Below, piece by piece: positions 29,673-38,832 of a DNA stretch of 64,000 bases. The number at the start of each line of letters is the position of its first letter. The first letter of the stretch is position 1. The position numbers and the translations under genes were made by a program. Source of the DNA: Xanthomonas sp. NCPPB 1128 (GTDB taxonomy: Bacteria; Pseudomonadota; Gammaproteobacteria; Xanthomonadales; Xanthomonadaceae); NCBI RefSeq assembly GCF_001043115.1, contig NZ_LFME01000014.1:1-64000 (forward strand). Direction: 5' to 3'. The notes under the pieces were generated by a model that did not search any database, was not told the origin of the DNA, and saw only the letters and a program-made list of their open reading frames with translations.

Positions 29673-31538
29673 TCATGACGGCGGCGCCGCCACCGCGCCC
29701 GGCGCGGTCCCGGCGTAGAGCTGTTCGACCAGCGCCGCGCGGGCGCGCAGCACGTTGCGCTGGTTGATCGAGCCCTTGTCGGTGATTTCGCCCGCCTCCA
29801 GGTTCGGCGGCTGTTCCAGCCACGCGGCGCGCGCGACCTGACTGGCGCTGCCGGTGGCGCTGCGGTTGAGCGCATCGAGCAGGCGCTGCAGCCAGGCGCG
29901 CACCGGCGGCGCCTGCAGCACCTGCGCCGCCTCGGCCTGTGCCGGCAGCCCCGACAGCCCGTGCAGCGCGTCCAGTCGCGGGAACAGCAGCAGGCCGATG
30001 GCATCGCGGTCGGCGCCGGTCACCACCACGTCCTGCACGTAGGCGGCGCCTTCCATCAGCACCCGCGTGCGCAGCGGACCGACGCTGACGAACACACCGG
30101 AGGACAGCTTGAAGTCCTCGGCCAGGCGCCCGTCGAACAGCAGGCCGCGCTCGGGATGCTGCGGATCGATCGGCTTGAGCGCGTCGCCGGAGCGGTAGAA
30201 GCCTTCCTCGTCGAAGGCCTCGGCGGTCTGCTGCGGCGCGTTCCAGTAGCCCGGCATCACATGCGGCCCGCGGAAGCGCGCTTCCAGCTTGTCGCCGACC
30301 GGCACCAGCTTGACCTCGCAGCCCGGCGCCGGCACGCCGACGTCGCCGGGCGTGTTGCTGGTACCGTGGGTGAAGGTGCACGAGGGCGCGCACTCGGTCA
30401 TGCCCAGGCCGGCGAGCATGCGGATGCGCTCGCCGCAGTGCGCCTCGGCGATGCGTTCCAGGCGGTCCCACACCTCCTGCGACAGCGCCGCGGCGGCGAA
30501 GAAGAACATGCGCATGCGCGACAGGAAGGTTTCGCGCAGCGCCGCGTCCTGTTCCAGCGCCTGCGCCAGTTGTTCCCAGCCGCGTGGCACGCTCAGGTAC
30601 ACGGTGGGCGCGATCTCGCGCAGGTTGCGCAAGGTCTGCTCGAACAGCGCCGGGGTCGGCTTGCCGTCGTCGAGGTAGAAGCTGCCGCCGTTGTACAGGG
30701 CGATGCCGATGTTGTGGCTGCCGCCGAAGGTGTGGTTCCACGGCAGCCAGTCGACCAGCACCGGCGTCTCGCCGAGCACCGGGAAGGTCTGCAGCAGCAT
30801 CTGCTGATTCGCGCACAGCATGCGCTGCGTGGTGATCACCGCCTTGGGCAGCAGCGTGGAGCCGGAGGTGAACAGGAACTTGGCGATGCTGTCCGGGCCG
30901 CAGGCGGCGAAGGCGGCATCGGCGGCGTCCAGCGCACGCGGCGCCAGCAGCTCCTCGAAGCGCACGCAGGCGCGGTCGCCCAGCGTGCCGCGCACGCACA
31001 CCGCCGGCACGTCGCTGGGGAACACCGCGGCGATTGGCGGGGCGAACGCCGCACCGTCGCTGGCGAACAGCAGGCCCGGACGCAGCACCTCGGCCACATG
31101 CCGCAGTTTGGCGAAATCGCGCGACAGCAGCGCATAGCCCGGCGACACCGGGCAGTACGGGATGCCGGCGTACATCGCCGCGAACGCAAGCTGCAGGTGT
31201 TCCAGGTCGTTGCCGGACAGGATCGCCAGCGGCCGCTGCGCCGACAGGCCCATGTCCAGCAGGTGCGCGGCGATGCGGCGGGTGCGCTCGAGCATCTGCG
31301 CATAGCTCAGGCGCCGCCACTGTCCACTTTCGTCGCGCTGCGCCACGAAGGTCGCATCGGGGGTGTGCAGCGCCCAGTGCTGCAGTCGCTGCAGCAGATG
31401 CCGCGGCAGCGGCGCCAGCGGTTCGCGCGCGCGCAGGCGCAGCACGCCGTCGGCATCGCGGTGGACCTCGGTATCCGCGTGGCTCAGTCCGACAGGACGG
31501 TAGCGCGCGGCGGTGGCAACGGACTCAGCGGCATTCAT
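29673..31538 (-). CDS. fcs: feruloyl-CoA synthetase
   Basis: About 621-residue ANL-superfamily adenylating enzyme. It activates ferulate, p-coumarate or caffeate to the CoA thioester using ATP. Visible motifs are the P-loop-like LFTSGSTLLPKAVITT, WLPWNHTFGGSHN, MLAGLGMTECAP, and the hinge region LLFDGRLAEDFKLSSGVFV. The C-terminal extension beyond the usual acyl-CoA synthetase end is typical of Fcs. ATG at 31547 is an alternative start three codons upstream. It lies 80 bases after the hydratase/lyase gene. Confidence 0.93.
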   Translation of the reverse strand: MNAAESVATAARYRPVGLSHADTEVHRDADGVLRLRAREPLAPLPRHLLQRLQHWALHTPDATFVAQRDESGQWRRLSYAQMLERTRRIAAHLLDMGLSAQRPLAILSGNDLEHLQLAFAAMYAGIPYCPVSPGYALLSRDFAKLRHVAEVLRPGLLFASDGAAFAPPIAAVFPSDVPAVCVRGTLGDRACVRFEELLAPRALDAADAAFAACGPDSIAKFLFTSGSTLLPKAVITTQRMLCANQQMLLQTFPVLGETPVLVDWLPWNHTFGGSHNIGIALYNGGSFYLDDGKPTPALFEQTLRNLREIAPTVYLSVPRGWEQLAQALEQDAALRETFLSRMRMFFFAAAALSQEVWDRLERIAEAHCGERIRMLAGLGMTECAPSCTFTHGTSNTPGDVGVPAPGCEVKLVPVGDKLEARFRGPHVMPGYWNAPQQTAEAFDEEGFYRSGDALKPIDPQHPERGLLFDGRLAEDFKLSSGVFVSVGPLRTRVLMEGAAYVQDVVVTGADRDAIGLLLFPRLDALHGLSGLPAQAEAAQVLQAPPVRAWLQRLLDALNRSATGSASQVARAAWLEQPPNLEAGEITDKGSINQRNVLRARAALVEQLYAGTAPGAVAAPPS

Positions 31539-31618
31539 CGGAACCATCCGGAGGAGAGAGACGGCACGGCGTGCGGCAGCGCCGCCGCGGCCCCGCGGGC
31601 CGCAGGCGACGCGACGGG

Positions 31619-32449
31619 TCAGCGCTTGTAGGTCTGCAGACCGGGCTTGATGGTTTTGTCGTCCAGGAATTGCTTCAGGCCCTGTTGCCGGCCCTTCTCG
31701 GGATCGCGGTGATTGGACTGGTCGACCTTGGCGTACAGGTAGTCCTCGTTCTGTTCCCAGGTCAGTTCGCGGCAGCGCTTGAAGCCGTGCTTGGCGAAGC
31801 GCAGCACCACCGGGTTCTTCTGCTGCAGTTCCTGCGCCAGCCTGGTCACCTCGTCACGCAGCTGCGCGCGCGGCACGCTGGCGTTGACCAGGCCCATCTG
31901 CGCCGCCTCGGTGCCGGTGAAGGTGCGCCCGGTCATGATGTAGAGCATGGCGTTGCGGTGGCCCATGGTGTCGGCGACCGCCTTGCTGACCAGGTTGCCC
32001 GGGGGAATGCCCCAGTTGATCTCCGACAGCCCGAACACCGCCTCGTCGGCGGCGATGGCCAGGTCGCAGGCGACCAGCGGCGAGAACGCGCCGCCGAAGC
32101 ACCAGCCGTTGACCGCGGCGATGGTGGGCTTGCTGTAGAAACGCAGCAGGCGCCACTGCCACTGCGAGCAGTCACGGCGCATGCGCTCCTGCACGATCTC
32201 TTCCTTGCCGTCGGTCTCGCGGAAGTATTCCTTCAAGTCCATGCCGGCCGACCAGGATTCGCCGGCGCCGGTCAGCACCAGCACCTCGGCGCTGCTGTCC
32301 AGTTCCAGCGTCTCCAGCACGTCGATCATCTCGCGATTGAGAGTGGGGCTCATCGCGTTGCGCTTGTCCGGCCGGTTCAGGGTGACCCAGGCAATGCCTG
32401 CGTCGATCTCGACCTGGACGGTCTGCCAGCGGTCTTGGTAGCTGCTCAT
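31619..32449 (-). CDS. ech: p-hydroxycinnamoyl-CoA hydratase/lyase (enoyl-CoA hydratase/aldolase)
   Basis: 276-residue crotonase. It hydrates feruloyl-CoA and cleaves it to vanillin plus acetyl-CoA (4-hydroxybenzaldehyde from coumaroyl-CoA). The sequence is nearly superimposable on Pseudomonas fluorescens HCHL. The known residues fall at identical positions: Met70, Gly120, Ser123, Glu143 and Tyr239. It is the first gene of the cluster, with an AT-rich control region just upstream. Confidence 0.97.
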   Translation of the reverse strand: MSSYQDRWQTVQVEIDAGIAWVTLNRPDKRNAMSPTLNREMIDVLETLELDSSAEVLVLTGAGESWSAGMDLKEYFRETDGKEEIVQERMRRDCSQWQWRLLRFYSKPTIAAVNGWCFGGAFSPLVACDLAIAADEAVFGLSEINWGIPPGNLVSKAVADTMGHRNAMLYIMTGRTFTGTEAAQMGLVNASVPRAQLRDEVTRLAQELQQKNPVVLRFAKHGFKRCRELTWEQNEDYLYAKVDQSNHRDPEKGRQQGLKQFLDDKTIKPGLQTYKR

Positions 32450-32479
32450 GGATAGGCCTGCATGGGAAGGTGGGGGGGA

Positions 32480-32525
32480 AGGCGATAACTTATGACTGAT
32501 AATAGTTATAGATCATCATTATTTC
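32480..32525 (-). promoter_or_regulatory. AT-rich promoter/operator region of the hydroxycinnamate operon
   Basis: A sharply AT-rich patch lies 31-76 bases upstream of ech in a GC-rich setting. It contains the inverted repeat ATAACT (32485-32490)/AGTTAT (32504-32509) and an inner TTAT-GACTG-ATAA. It is a likely promoter with a MarR operator. The assignment is inference. Confidence 0.5.
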
Positions 32526-32762
32526 GGCGCAAGCTGCAGTGCAACATGGTCGGGATGCCGTGACAGGTCGGCGTCGAGTGCCGCCGGAGGTGCCTGCAAT
32601 CAAAGGGCCACGCGACGCAGGGTGCGGGCGATTCCAACGCAGCAAGCGGTCAGGCTGGCCACGGCGTCGCTTCACACTCAGCCAACGGGTCCCTCACGGT
32701 CAGCCTTCGTTCATCGGGTAGGATCGGCGTCACAGGGGATCGCCGACACCGGAGTGATGTCC

Positions 32763-33083
32763 ATGCACACCGTCTCCGCACTTGCCCAACCTGCTCACCA
32801 GCCACGCCACGCGGTCGATCTGGACGCCGAAATGGCCTACTGGCGTCAGGCCCACGCCGAGGGCCGCCTCGGCCATCAGGGCTTCGCCGACTACGCGCAG
32901 CTGCTGAAGATCGGTTACGACGTGTACCTTGCCTACCCGCGCGCCAACGAAGCGCAACTGTACCGGGTGCTGCAGGACGCCTATCACCAGTGCGCGCCAA
33001 TGTTGTCCGTGCCATGGGACGAGGCGCGCTGGCTGGTGCGGCATGCCTGGCAGCACTTGGCGCATTCGGGGCATCGGCACTGA
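32763..33083 (+). CDS. conserved hypothetical protein, 106 aa
   Basis: A small soluble protein I do not recognise by function. The start ATG at 32763 has GGAG eight bases upstream; the nearer ATG at 32757 is too close to that site. The sequence is Trp/Tyr/His-rich with a helical middle (EMAYWRQAHAEGRLGHQGFADYAQLLKIGYDVYLAYP) and ends in WLVRHAWQHLAHSGHRH. There is no signal peptide, no membrane span and no metal-site pattern beyond the terminal His. It is a single gene followed by a REP-like hairpin. Confidence 0.6.
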   Translation: MHTVSALAQPAHQPRHAVDLDAEMAYWRQAHAEGRLGHQGFADYAQLLKIGYDVYLAYPRANEAQLYRVLQDAYHQCAPMLSVPWDEARWLVRHAWQHLAHSGHRH

Positions 33084-33108
33084 AAAGCGCTTAGCCGTCG
33101 TTGTCCGT

Positions 33109-33174
33109 GTAGGAGCGGCTTCAGCCGCGACGGGTGTTACCTGGAATGACTGTCGCGGCTGAAGCCGCTCCTAC
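33109..33174. repeat. REP-like hairpin, GTAGGAGCGGCTTCAGCC family
   Basis: Two 23-base complementary arms, GTAGGAGCGGCTTCAGCC(GCGAC) and its reverse, are separated by 20 bases. It lies between the 106-residue protein gene and the 3' end of the hydrolase gene. Confidence 0.9.
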
Positions 33175-33321
33175 GACGGGTCTTCGGTCGTGATTGAAGG
33201 CGCCCCTGCGGCGCCATCTGCCGGCGCAGCGGCGACCACCGGATGGCACACCAGCACGTGCACGGCGCACCGGGGCGTGCACCGCGTGTTGCTGCTGTAC
33301 GCCTCCCGCGCTGCATGCGGC

Positions 33322-34215
33322 TCAACGCGACGAGGTAGGTGGCGAGGCGCTACGCTCCTTCGCTTCCAGGCGGCCATGGAACGCGCTCGACCCCTTGCCC
33401 GGCGCCGTCGCTGCCTCGCCCTCGCTGTGCTTGAGTTGCTGCTTGCGCTGTTCCACCACGCTGCTGGCCAGCGCCACGCGCCGCCCGATCACCATGTCGC
33501 TCAGCCAGTCGATCAGGTGGCGTGTATAGGCCGCCTGGTGCGCCTTCTCGGTCAGTGCGTGGTCGGCGCCGGCGATCGTGCGCGTGGTCAGCGAACGCGC
33601 GTTGGAGAACGCCGCCGCGTAGTTGCGCAGCACCTGCCCCGGCACGATCACATCGCGCTCGGCCTCCACCAGCAACACGTCGCCGCAGTAACGCTGGCAG
33701 GCCGCCAGCGCGCGGTTGTCCTCGGGCGCCACCACGCGGTTGCGGTAGGGCATGAGGTCCGGATCGCGGTTCAGTGCGACTTTCGGTCCATCCCAGTGCG
33801 CGTCCTTGTACAGCGCCGGCGAGCGCAGGGCCAGCCACTCCACCGGCCGCTCCAGCGTCAGCAACGCGGCCAGGTAGCCGCCGTAGCTCAGCCCCACCAC
33901 CGCGATCGCCTCCGGATCTACCTGCGGCGACGCTGCCAGGCGATCGTAGGCGGCCTTGATGTCGTCCAGGTTCTGCGCGCGCGTCACCGTCTCGCGCATG
34001 GCCGCCAGGCCTTCGTGACCGCGCAGGTCGAAGGTCAGACAGACGCAGCCCAGGCCCGCCGCCTCGCGCGCCCGCACCAGGTTGTGGTGCTGGTTGCCGC
34101 CCCAGCCGTGCACGAACAGCACGCCGGGCAGGCGGCTGGTCGGCGTCAGCAAGGTGCCGCTGAGCGCCGCGCCGTCGACCGGGATGTCGATACTGGAAAG
34201 TTCCGCTTCCATCAT
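33322..34215 (-). CDS. alpha/beta hydrolase (dienelactone-hydrolase-like)
   Basis: 297 residues. Canonical hydrolase marks are [15 protein letters not shown] for the oxyanion loop, [13 protein letters not shown] with nucleophile Ser in GLSYG, an acid in [12 protein letters not shown] and His in [10 protein letters not shown]. The charged C-terminal 40 residues are an unconserved tail. The gene overlaps the previous one by ATGA (34212-34215), so it is coupled to the DUF3182-like protein. The substrate is unknown; peptide, ester or acyl-transfer roles are all possible. Confidence 0.82.
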   Translation of the reverse strand: MMEAELSSIDIPVDGAALSGTLLTPTSRLPGVLFVHGWGGNQHHNLVRAREAAGLGCVCLTFDLRGHEGLAAMRETVTRAQNLDDIKAAYDRLAASPQVDPEAIAVVGLSYGGYLAALLTLERPVEWLALRSPALYKDAHWDGPKVALNRDPDLMPYRNRVVAPEDNRALAACQRYCGDVLLVEAERDVIVPGQVLRNYAAAFSNARSLTTRTIAGADHALTEKAHQAAYTRHLIDWLSDMVIGRRVALASSVVEQRKQQLKHSEGEAATAPGKGSSAFHGRLEAKERSASPPTSSR

Positions 34216-35360
34216 GCGTCCGCGCTGCGCATGTAGCGGTATTTGGTCAGCAAGCCGGTACGCGGTTCCTCGCCGACGTAGTAGACCTGGGCTCCGGCCG
34301 GCGGCGCCGGATGCGCGCCGTAGCGTTCAACCGTGGCGGCGACGACGCGCTGCAGCGTCGGCGACTGCTGGAACGCGGCCACCGCGGCCAGTTCCGCAGG
34401 GGTCGCGCCACCGACACGCCAGGACTGCTCGAGCACACCGCAAGCGGTGCTGCCATCGAGAAGCAGACCCTCGATCACGTCGTAGTTGCGCCGCGACGCA
34501 TAGAAGCCCGGATAGGCCGCAGCCACCAGTCGGTCGTAGTCGCGCGCCTTCGTCACCGCCGTGCGCTGACCTGGCGGCAATGGTTGCTCCAGCAGGGTAT
34601 CGAGCGTGCCGCGAATCACGTGCAGCTCCGAGCCGCCGTACGCCTCGCGGCCGCTGCTGTCGCGGGTCATCGATTGCGTGCCGCAGTAGGCGATGGTCAC
34701 GCCGGCGCAGTGGGTTTCGCCGACGCTGAAGGTGGTCGGCTGGTGCAGATGCCGTTCCAGCACCACGCCGTGTTGGCGCAACTCCCGTGCGGACAGCGTC
34801 GCCAGCGCCGCATCCAGCGCCGGCGCATCGTGCAGCAGCACCTGCCCCAGGCCACCGACGCCATGCGGCAGCTTCAGCCGCACCTGGCCGCCATCGCACA
34901 GGCGCGCGAAGGCACGGCGCGCGTCGCCCACGCTGAAGGCGGTATAGCCCGGCAACGTGGTGGCCGCCATCGCGGCGCCCAGGCCCGGCTGCCATCCTTC
35001 CGGCGCCTGCGCATCGACATCGACCAGCGGGTGGCTGATCGCCTTGGTGGCGACGAAGGCATGCGGCACCACGCCGCCAAGCAGATCGGCCGCGGCATGC
35101 ACGCCGATCTGCTCGGCCTGCGCGATGGTCAGGGTTTCATCCGGCACGCAGAATGAGGACGTCCCGGCGGTGCAGCGTTCCTCGTGCAGCGGCAGGCGCA
35201 TCAGCCGCGCCACTTCGGCGACCACCCAGGCATGCGTGGCCGCCTCGTGGCCACCAGACACAGCCTGGCGCACATGGCAGGCGCGGACATTGGCGTGAGC
35301 GGCGGATCGGGCCATGCGGGGCACTCCGTGCGGATCGGGATGACGCGCTGCCTCGGTCAT
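34212..35360 (-). CDS. DUF3182-like protein
   Basis: About 382 residues, probably the DUF3182 family (recognised from overall pattern, not certain). The middle resembles an ATP-grasp layout: [17 protein letters not shown] as a glycine-rich loop, [18 protein letters not shown], and a late [21 protein letters not shown]. No signal peptide. The ATG at 35360 overlaps the upstream small gene by ATGA. The internal ATG at 35315 has a better ribosome site and is equally possible. Coupling to a hydrolase suggests a two-enzyme modification of an unknown small molecule. Confidence 0.6.
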   Translation of the reverse strand: MTEAARHPDPHGVPRMARSAAHANVRACHVRQAVSGGHEAATHAWVVAEVARLMRLPLHEERCTAGTSSFCVPDETLTIAQAEQIGVHAAADLLGGVVPHAFVATKAISHPLVDVDAQAPEGWQPGLGAAMAATTLPGYTAFSVGDARRAFARLCDGGQVRLKLPHGVGGLGQVLLHDAPALDAALATLSARELRQHGVVLERHLHQPTTFSVGETHCAGVTIAYCGTQSMTRDSSGREAYGGSELHVIRGTLDTLLEQPLPPGQRTAVTKARDYDRLVAAAYPGFYASRRNYDVIEGLLLDGSTACGVLEQSWRVGGATPAELAAVAAFQQSPTLQRVVAATVERYGAHPAPPAGAQVYYVGEEPRTGLLTKYRYMRSADA

Positions 35361-35599
35361 GCGCCAGACCAACGCAATAGGGCCACGGCGACCAACGCTA
35401 GCGACACCAGCACCGCGACGGCACCCAGCCAGCGGCTGCCGCGCAGTTGTCGCCACCAGGCCGCCGCTTCGGACGTGCCGCTGGCATCACGGACGCGCCG
35501 CGTTGGCGGCATGGGCGCGGAAGGGGGAGCCCCAGGATGGCGGTCGTCGTGGCGCATGGCCCCAGGCTGTCGCGCAGGCCGTCGCATGCGGGTGAACAC
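35357..35599 (-). CDS. small single-span membrane protein
   Basis: Up to 80 residues (or 66 from the ATG at 35557). Hydrophilic Pro/Arg-rich head and one C-terminal membrane span (WLGAVAVLVSLALVAVALLRW). It is the first gene of a three-gene set joined by ATGA overlaps. It is not a recognised family; the weak head sequence leaves doubt that it is translated. Confidence 0.4.
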   Translation of the reverse strand: MFTRMRRPARQPGAMRHDDRHPGAPPSAPMPPTRRVRDASGTSEAAAWWRQLRGSRWLGAVAVLVSLALVAVALLRWSGA

Positions 35600-35773
35600 G
35601 ATGTAGTCCGTGTGTCATTGCGCGACCAGCGCGGCGCGCTGTCGAGGTGGTGCCGCGGTCGCCATGCGCCGCCGACGCCCGTGACGAAGACGGCTCAGTA
35701 CGAGAAAGCGTACCGCGTTGTCACGGCTGCCCGAGGGCACAGCGGCGCACGGAGAGTGCGCGCCGCACAATGA

Positions 35774-36196
35774 TCAGGCAACTGCCGCGGCGTGTTGCGG
35801 TAGCCGCGCATCGATCCGGTGCTTGCCCGCCAGTGCCTGCATGCCCTGCAAGGTGGCCTGCACCGCGCTGGCGTAGCCGCTGCGCCACAGCTCGGCGCGC
35901 GACTGCCGCGATGCGGCCGCATTCAGTGCCAGTGCGAATGCCGGTACGCGCGGGTCGGCCAGCGCGGCGCGCTCCAGGAACGGCTGCTCCGGCGCGATGA
36001 CGTCGACCGGCGCCAGCCAGGCATCGGCGACCAGTTCGGCCACGCCGGCGCGATGCGAGAGCTGGTGCATGGCGCTGAGGGTCTCGTGCAGCATTTCCAG
36101 GCAGGCCCATTGCCACAGCGCCGCCTTGTACTGCGGGTCCGCCTGGTCCAGGGCGGACAAGGCGCCATCGACATGATCGATGCGTAGATCCTGCAT
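35774..36196 (-). CDS. hypothetical helical protein, 140 aa
   Basis: A small, nearly all-alpha soluble protein of unknown function, with Ala/Leu/Gln/His-rich helices (YKAALWQWACLEMLHETLSAMHQLSHRAGVAELV is one long amphipathic stretch). The start ATG at 36196 is preceded by GTGGAG. A much longer frame upstream reads antisense through the SulP gene and is not coding. It stands alone between the small membrane protein gene and the divergent SulP gene. Confidence 0.55.
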   Translation of the reverse strand: MQDLRIDHVDGALSALDQADPQYKAALWQWACLEMLHETLSAMHQLSHRAGVAELVADAWLAPVDVIAPEQPFLERAALADPRVPAFALALNAAASRQSRAELWRSGYASAVQATLQGMQALAGKHRIDARLPQHAAAVA

Positions 36197-36334
36197 GGCC
36201 GACTCCACGATGACGGCGTTTCGATCCGCACATTCTGCGCGGCGAAAGTGAGCGCAACGTGAGTCATGCGGCGGCATCGACGTGCATGCCGTCACACGCG
36301 CGCGGCGCGGCTGGGTCCTCGGACAGGCATCGCG

Positions 36335-36511
36335 TATACTCGCGCACCGCGCCCGTCCGGCGCGCGCCCGCTCACCAAGCGCTCCCATGACGCCACCCTG
36401 ACACCCGCGACACGCATCGGCCCACCCTCGACGGCAGGCCGCAGGTTGCTGGTTTTTCCTTGCATTTAGCGAGCACTGCCCTGCGACAGGGCGGTGACAG
36501 GAGCGTTTACC
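36335..36511 (+). promoter_or_regulatory. promoter and long leader of the SulP gene
   Basis: A good minus-10 hexamer TATACT lies at 36335-36340, followed by a leader of about 165 bases. It contains a hairpin GCCCTG-CGA-CAGGGC just before the ribosome site AGGAG (36499-36503). The spacing makes the TTG at 36512 the start codon. Whether the leader is regulatory is unknown. Confidence 0.45.
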
Positions 36512-38140
36512 TTGAAGCTTTCCTCTTCCCTGCGCCAATCGTGGTGCGGCAATCTCCGTGGCGACGTGCTCGCCGGCCTGGTCGTGGCGTTGGCGCTGAT
36601 TCCCGAGGCGATCGCGTTCTCGATCATCGCCGGGGTCGATCCCAAGATCGGCCTCTACGCCGCCTTCTGCATCTGCGTGACCATCGCCTTCGCCGGCGGG
36701 CGCCCCGGGATGATCTCCGCGGCCACCGGCGCGATGGCGCTGCTGATGATCGGCCTGGTCAAAGAGCACGGTGTGCCCTATCTGCTGGCGGCCACGCTGC
36801 TGACCGGCCTGCTGCAGATCCTGGCCGGGCTGTTCAAACTCGGCGCATTGATGCGCTTCGTCTCGCGCTCGGTGATCACCGGCTTCGTCAACGCGCTGGC
36901 GATCCTGATCTTCATGGCGCAACTGCCCGAGCTGATCGGCGTGCCCGTGCCGGTCTACCCACTGGTAGCGCTGGGGCTGTTGCTGATCTACGGCCTGCCC
37001 TGGCTGTCGCGGCGCAGCTTCCCAGGCATCGGCCTGTGGCTGCTGGTGCTGGGCGCGGCACTGACCGCGGGCAGCATGGCACCGTGGACGCTGCTGCCGG
37101 TTGCCGTGGGTGGCGCGGCGGCGCTGCTGCTCGGGCACCGCTGGACGCGTGGGCTGGCCGTGCCGCCGCCGTTGGTGGCGATCGTGCTGCTGACCGGGCT
37201 GGCGCTGTACTTCGGCATCCACGTGCCCACCGTCGGCGACAAGGGGCAATTGCCCGATCGCCTGCCCAGCCTGCTGTTGCCGGACGTACCGTGGACGCTG
37301 GAGACGCTGCGGATCGTGTTCCCGGTCGCGGCGACGATGGCGGTGGTCGGCCTGCTCGAGTCGATGATGACCGCGCAGATCGTCGACGACATGACCGACA
37401 CGCCCAGCGACAAGAACCGCGAGTGCGTGGGCCAGGGCGTGGCCAACATCGTCAGCGGCCTGTTCGGCGGCATGGCCGGCTGCGCGATGATCGGGCAGTC
37501 GGTGATCAACGTGAAGTCCGGCGGGCGCGGGCGCCTGTCCGCGCTGGTGGCCGGCAGCGTGCTGTTGCTGTTGGTGGTGTTCGCCGGCGCCTGGGTGCGA
37601 CAGATCCCGATGGCCGCACTGGTGGCGGTGATGATCATGGTCTCGGTGGGCACCTTCAGCTGGCGTTCGCTGGCGCAACTGCGTACCCACCCGGCCAGCT
37701 CCAGCGTGGTGATGCTCGGCACCGTCGTGGTGACCGTGGCCACCCACGACCTGGCGCGCGGCGTGCTCACCGGTGTGTTGCTGTCGGCGCTGTTCTTCGC
37801 GCGCAAGGTCGGGCGCATGCTCGACATCACCAGGAGCGAAGACGCCGATGGCGGCCACACCTACCGCATCCGCGGCCAGCTGTTCTTCGCCTCGGCCGGC
37901 AGCTTCGCCGGCGCCTTCGACTTTGCGCATGCGCGGGCGCGGGCGCGGGTCACCCTGGACCTGAGCGAAGCGCACGTCTGGGACATCAGCGCCATCGGCG
38001 CACTGGACCAGGTGGTGCTGAAGTTCCGCCGCCACGGCGCGCAGGTCCACGTGGTGGGATTGAATGCGAGTAGTGCGGCGATGGTCGGGCGGCTGGGCAC
38101 CCACCAGCGCGGCGACGCCGAGAGCGTTCCGCTGCATTGA
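36512..38140 (+). CDS. SulP-family inorganic anion transporter
   Basis: 542 residues from the TTG at 36512, selected by AGGAG eight bases upstream; a GTG at 36494 lacks one. Core of 10-14 membrane spans with the SulP signature region [28 protein letters not shown] near residues 17-44. A C-terminal STAS domain follows at about residues 440-525 ([23 protein letters not shown]). SulP proteins import sulfate or bicarbonate or exchange anions. The STAS motif here lacks a clear phosphorylatable serine next to DISAI. The specific ion cannot be told. Confidence 0.9.
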   Translation: MKLSSSLRQSWCGNLRGDVLAGLVVALALIPEAIAFSIIAGVDPKIGLYAAFCICVTIAFAGGRPGMISAATGAMALLMIGLVKEHGVPYLLAATLLTGLLQILAGLFKLGALMRFVSRSVITGFVNALAILIFMAQLPELIGVPVPVYPLVALGLLLIYGLPWLSRRSFPGIGLWLLVLGAALTAGSMAPWTLLPVAVGGAAALLLGHRWTRGLAVPPPLVAIVLLTGLALYFGIHVPTVGDKGQLPDRLPSLLLPDVPWTLETLRIVFPVAATMAVVGLLESMMTAQIVDDMTDTPSDKNRECVGQGVANIVSGLFGGMAGCAMIGQSVINVKSGGRGRLSALVAGSVLLLLVVFAGAWVRQIPMAALVAVMIMVSVGTFSWRSLAQLRTHPASSSVVMLGTVVVTVATHDLARGVLTGVLLSALFFARKVGRMLDITRSEDADGGHTYRIRGQLFFASAGSFAGAFDFAHARARARVTLDLSEAHVWDISAIGALDQVVLKFRRHGAQVHVVGLNASSAAMVGRLGTHQRGDAESVPLH

Positions 38141-38307
38141 GCCGCACCAGGCAATCTCGACACGGTGGCGAGAGGACGCGCCGTGCGTCGGACACGCCAG
38201 CTGGCGGTCGCCGCACGACGATCGTCGCGCTCCTCTCGTGCGCTGACATGGCGACGACATCGCACGATTAGCATCGGCCTGCCGACCGACTGTGCAGGAG
38301 ACGCGCG

Positions 38308-38814
38308 ATGCCGCTGGACCACTGGCGACTGTCGCCACGCCACTGGGTACCCAACCACCCGTTCCTGCCGGTGCTGCACTACCGGCACTGCGTGGGCGCC
38401 ATCGACGCCGACGGCTTCGAACGCCGCTTCGCCGCGCACGGCTGGCCGCCGCAATGGCGCGATGGCATCTACGACTACCACCACTACCACTCCACCGCAC
38501 ACGAGGTGCTCGGCGTCGCCGGCGGCAACGCCTGCGTGGTGCTTGGCGGCCCGGGCGGCATCGAGGTCGCACTCGCGGCCGGCGATGCCCTGCTGCTGCC
38601 GGCCGGCACCGGCCATTGCCGGCTGTCCGCCAGCGCCGACTTCATGGTCGTTGGCGCCTACCCCCAGGGCCAGGACTGGGACATCTGCCGCGAGGCGCCC
38701 ACCGCCGCGATGCTGCAACGGATCGCCAAGGTACCGTTTCCGCACAGCGATCCGCTGCTCGGGGCGGAGGGGCCGTTGCTGGAGTATTGGCAGATGCCTA
38801 CCGCCATCGACTGA
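38308..38814 (+). CDS. cupin-fold protein (YjlB-like)
   Basis: 168 residues. A single cupin domain has the metal-site-like motif [19 protein letters not shown] (residues 55-73) and a second beta region [28 protein letters not shown]. The pattern matches the COG4297 family of uncharacterised cupins found widely in Proteobacteria. Function unknown. It is a single gene, convergent with the SagB-type dehydrogenase gene (19-base gap). Confidence 0.8.
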   Translation: MPLDHWRLSPRHWVPNHPFLPVLHYRHCVGAIDADGFERRFAAHGWPPQWRDGIYDYHHYHSTAHEVLGVAGGNACVVLGGPGGIEVALAAGDALLLPAGTGHCRLSASADFMVVGAYPQGQDWDICREAPTAAMLQRIAKVPFPHSDPLLGAEGPLLEYWQMPTAID

Positions 38815-38832
38815 CCACGTCGTCCAACATGG

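Noticed and set aside
36197-38572. Minus-strand extension of the 140-residue gene through the SulP gene
   Set aside because: Gln/His/Arg-rich antisense composition; the real start at 36196 has its own ribosome site.
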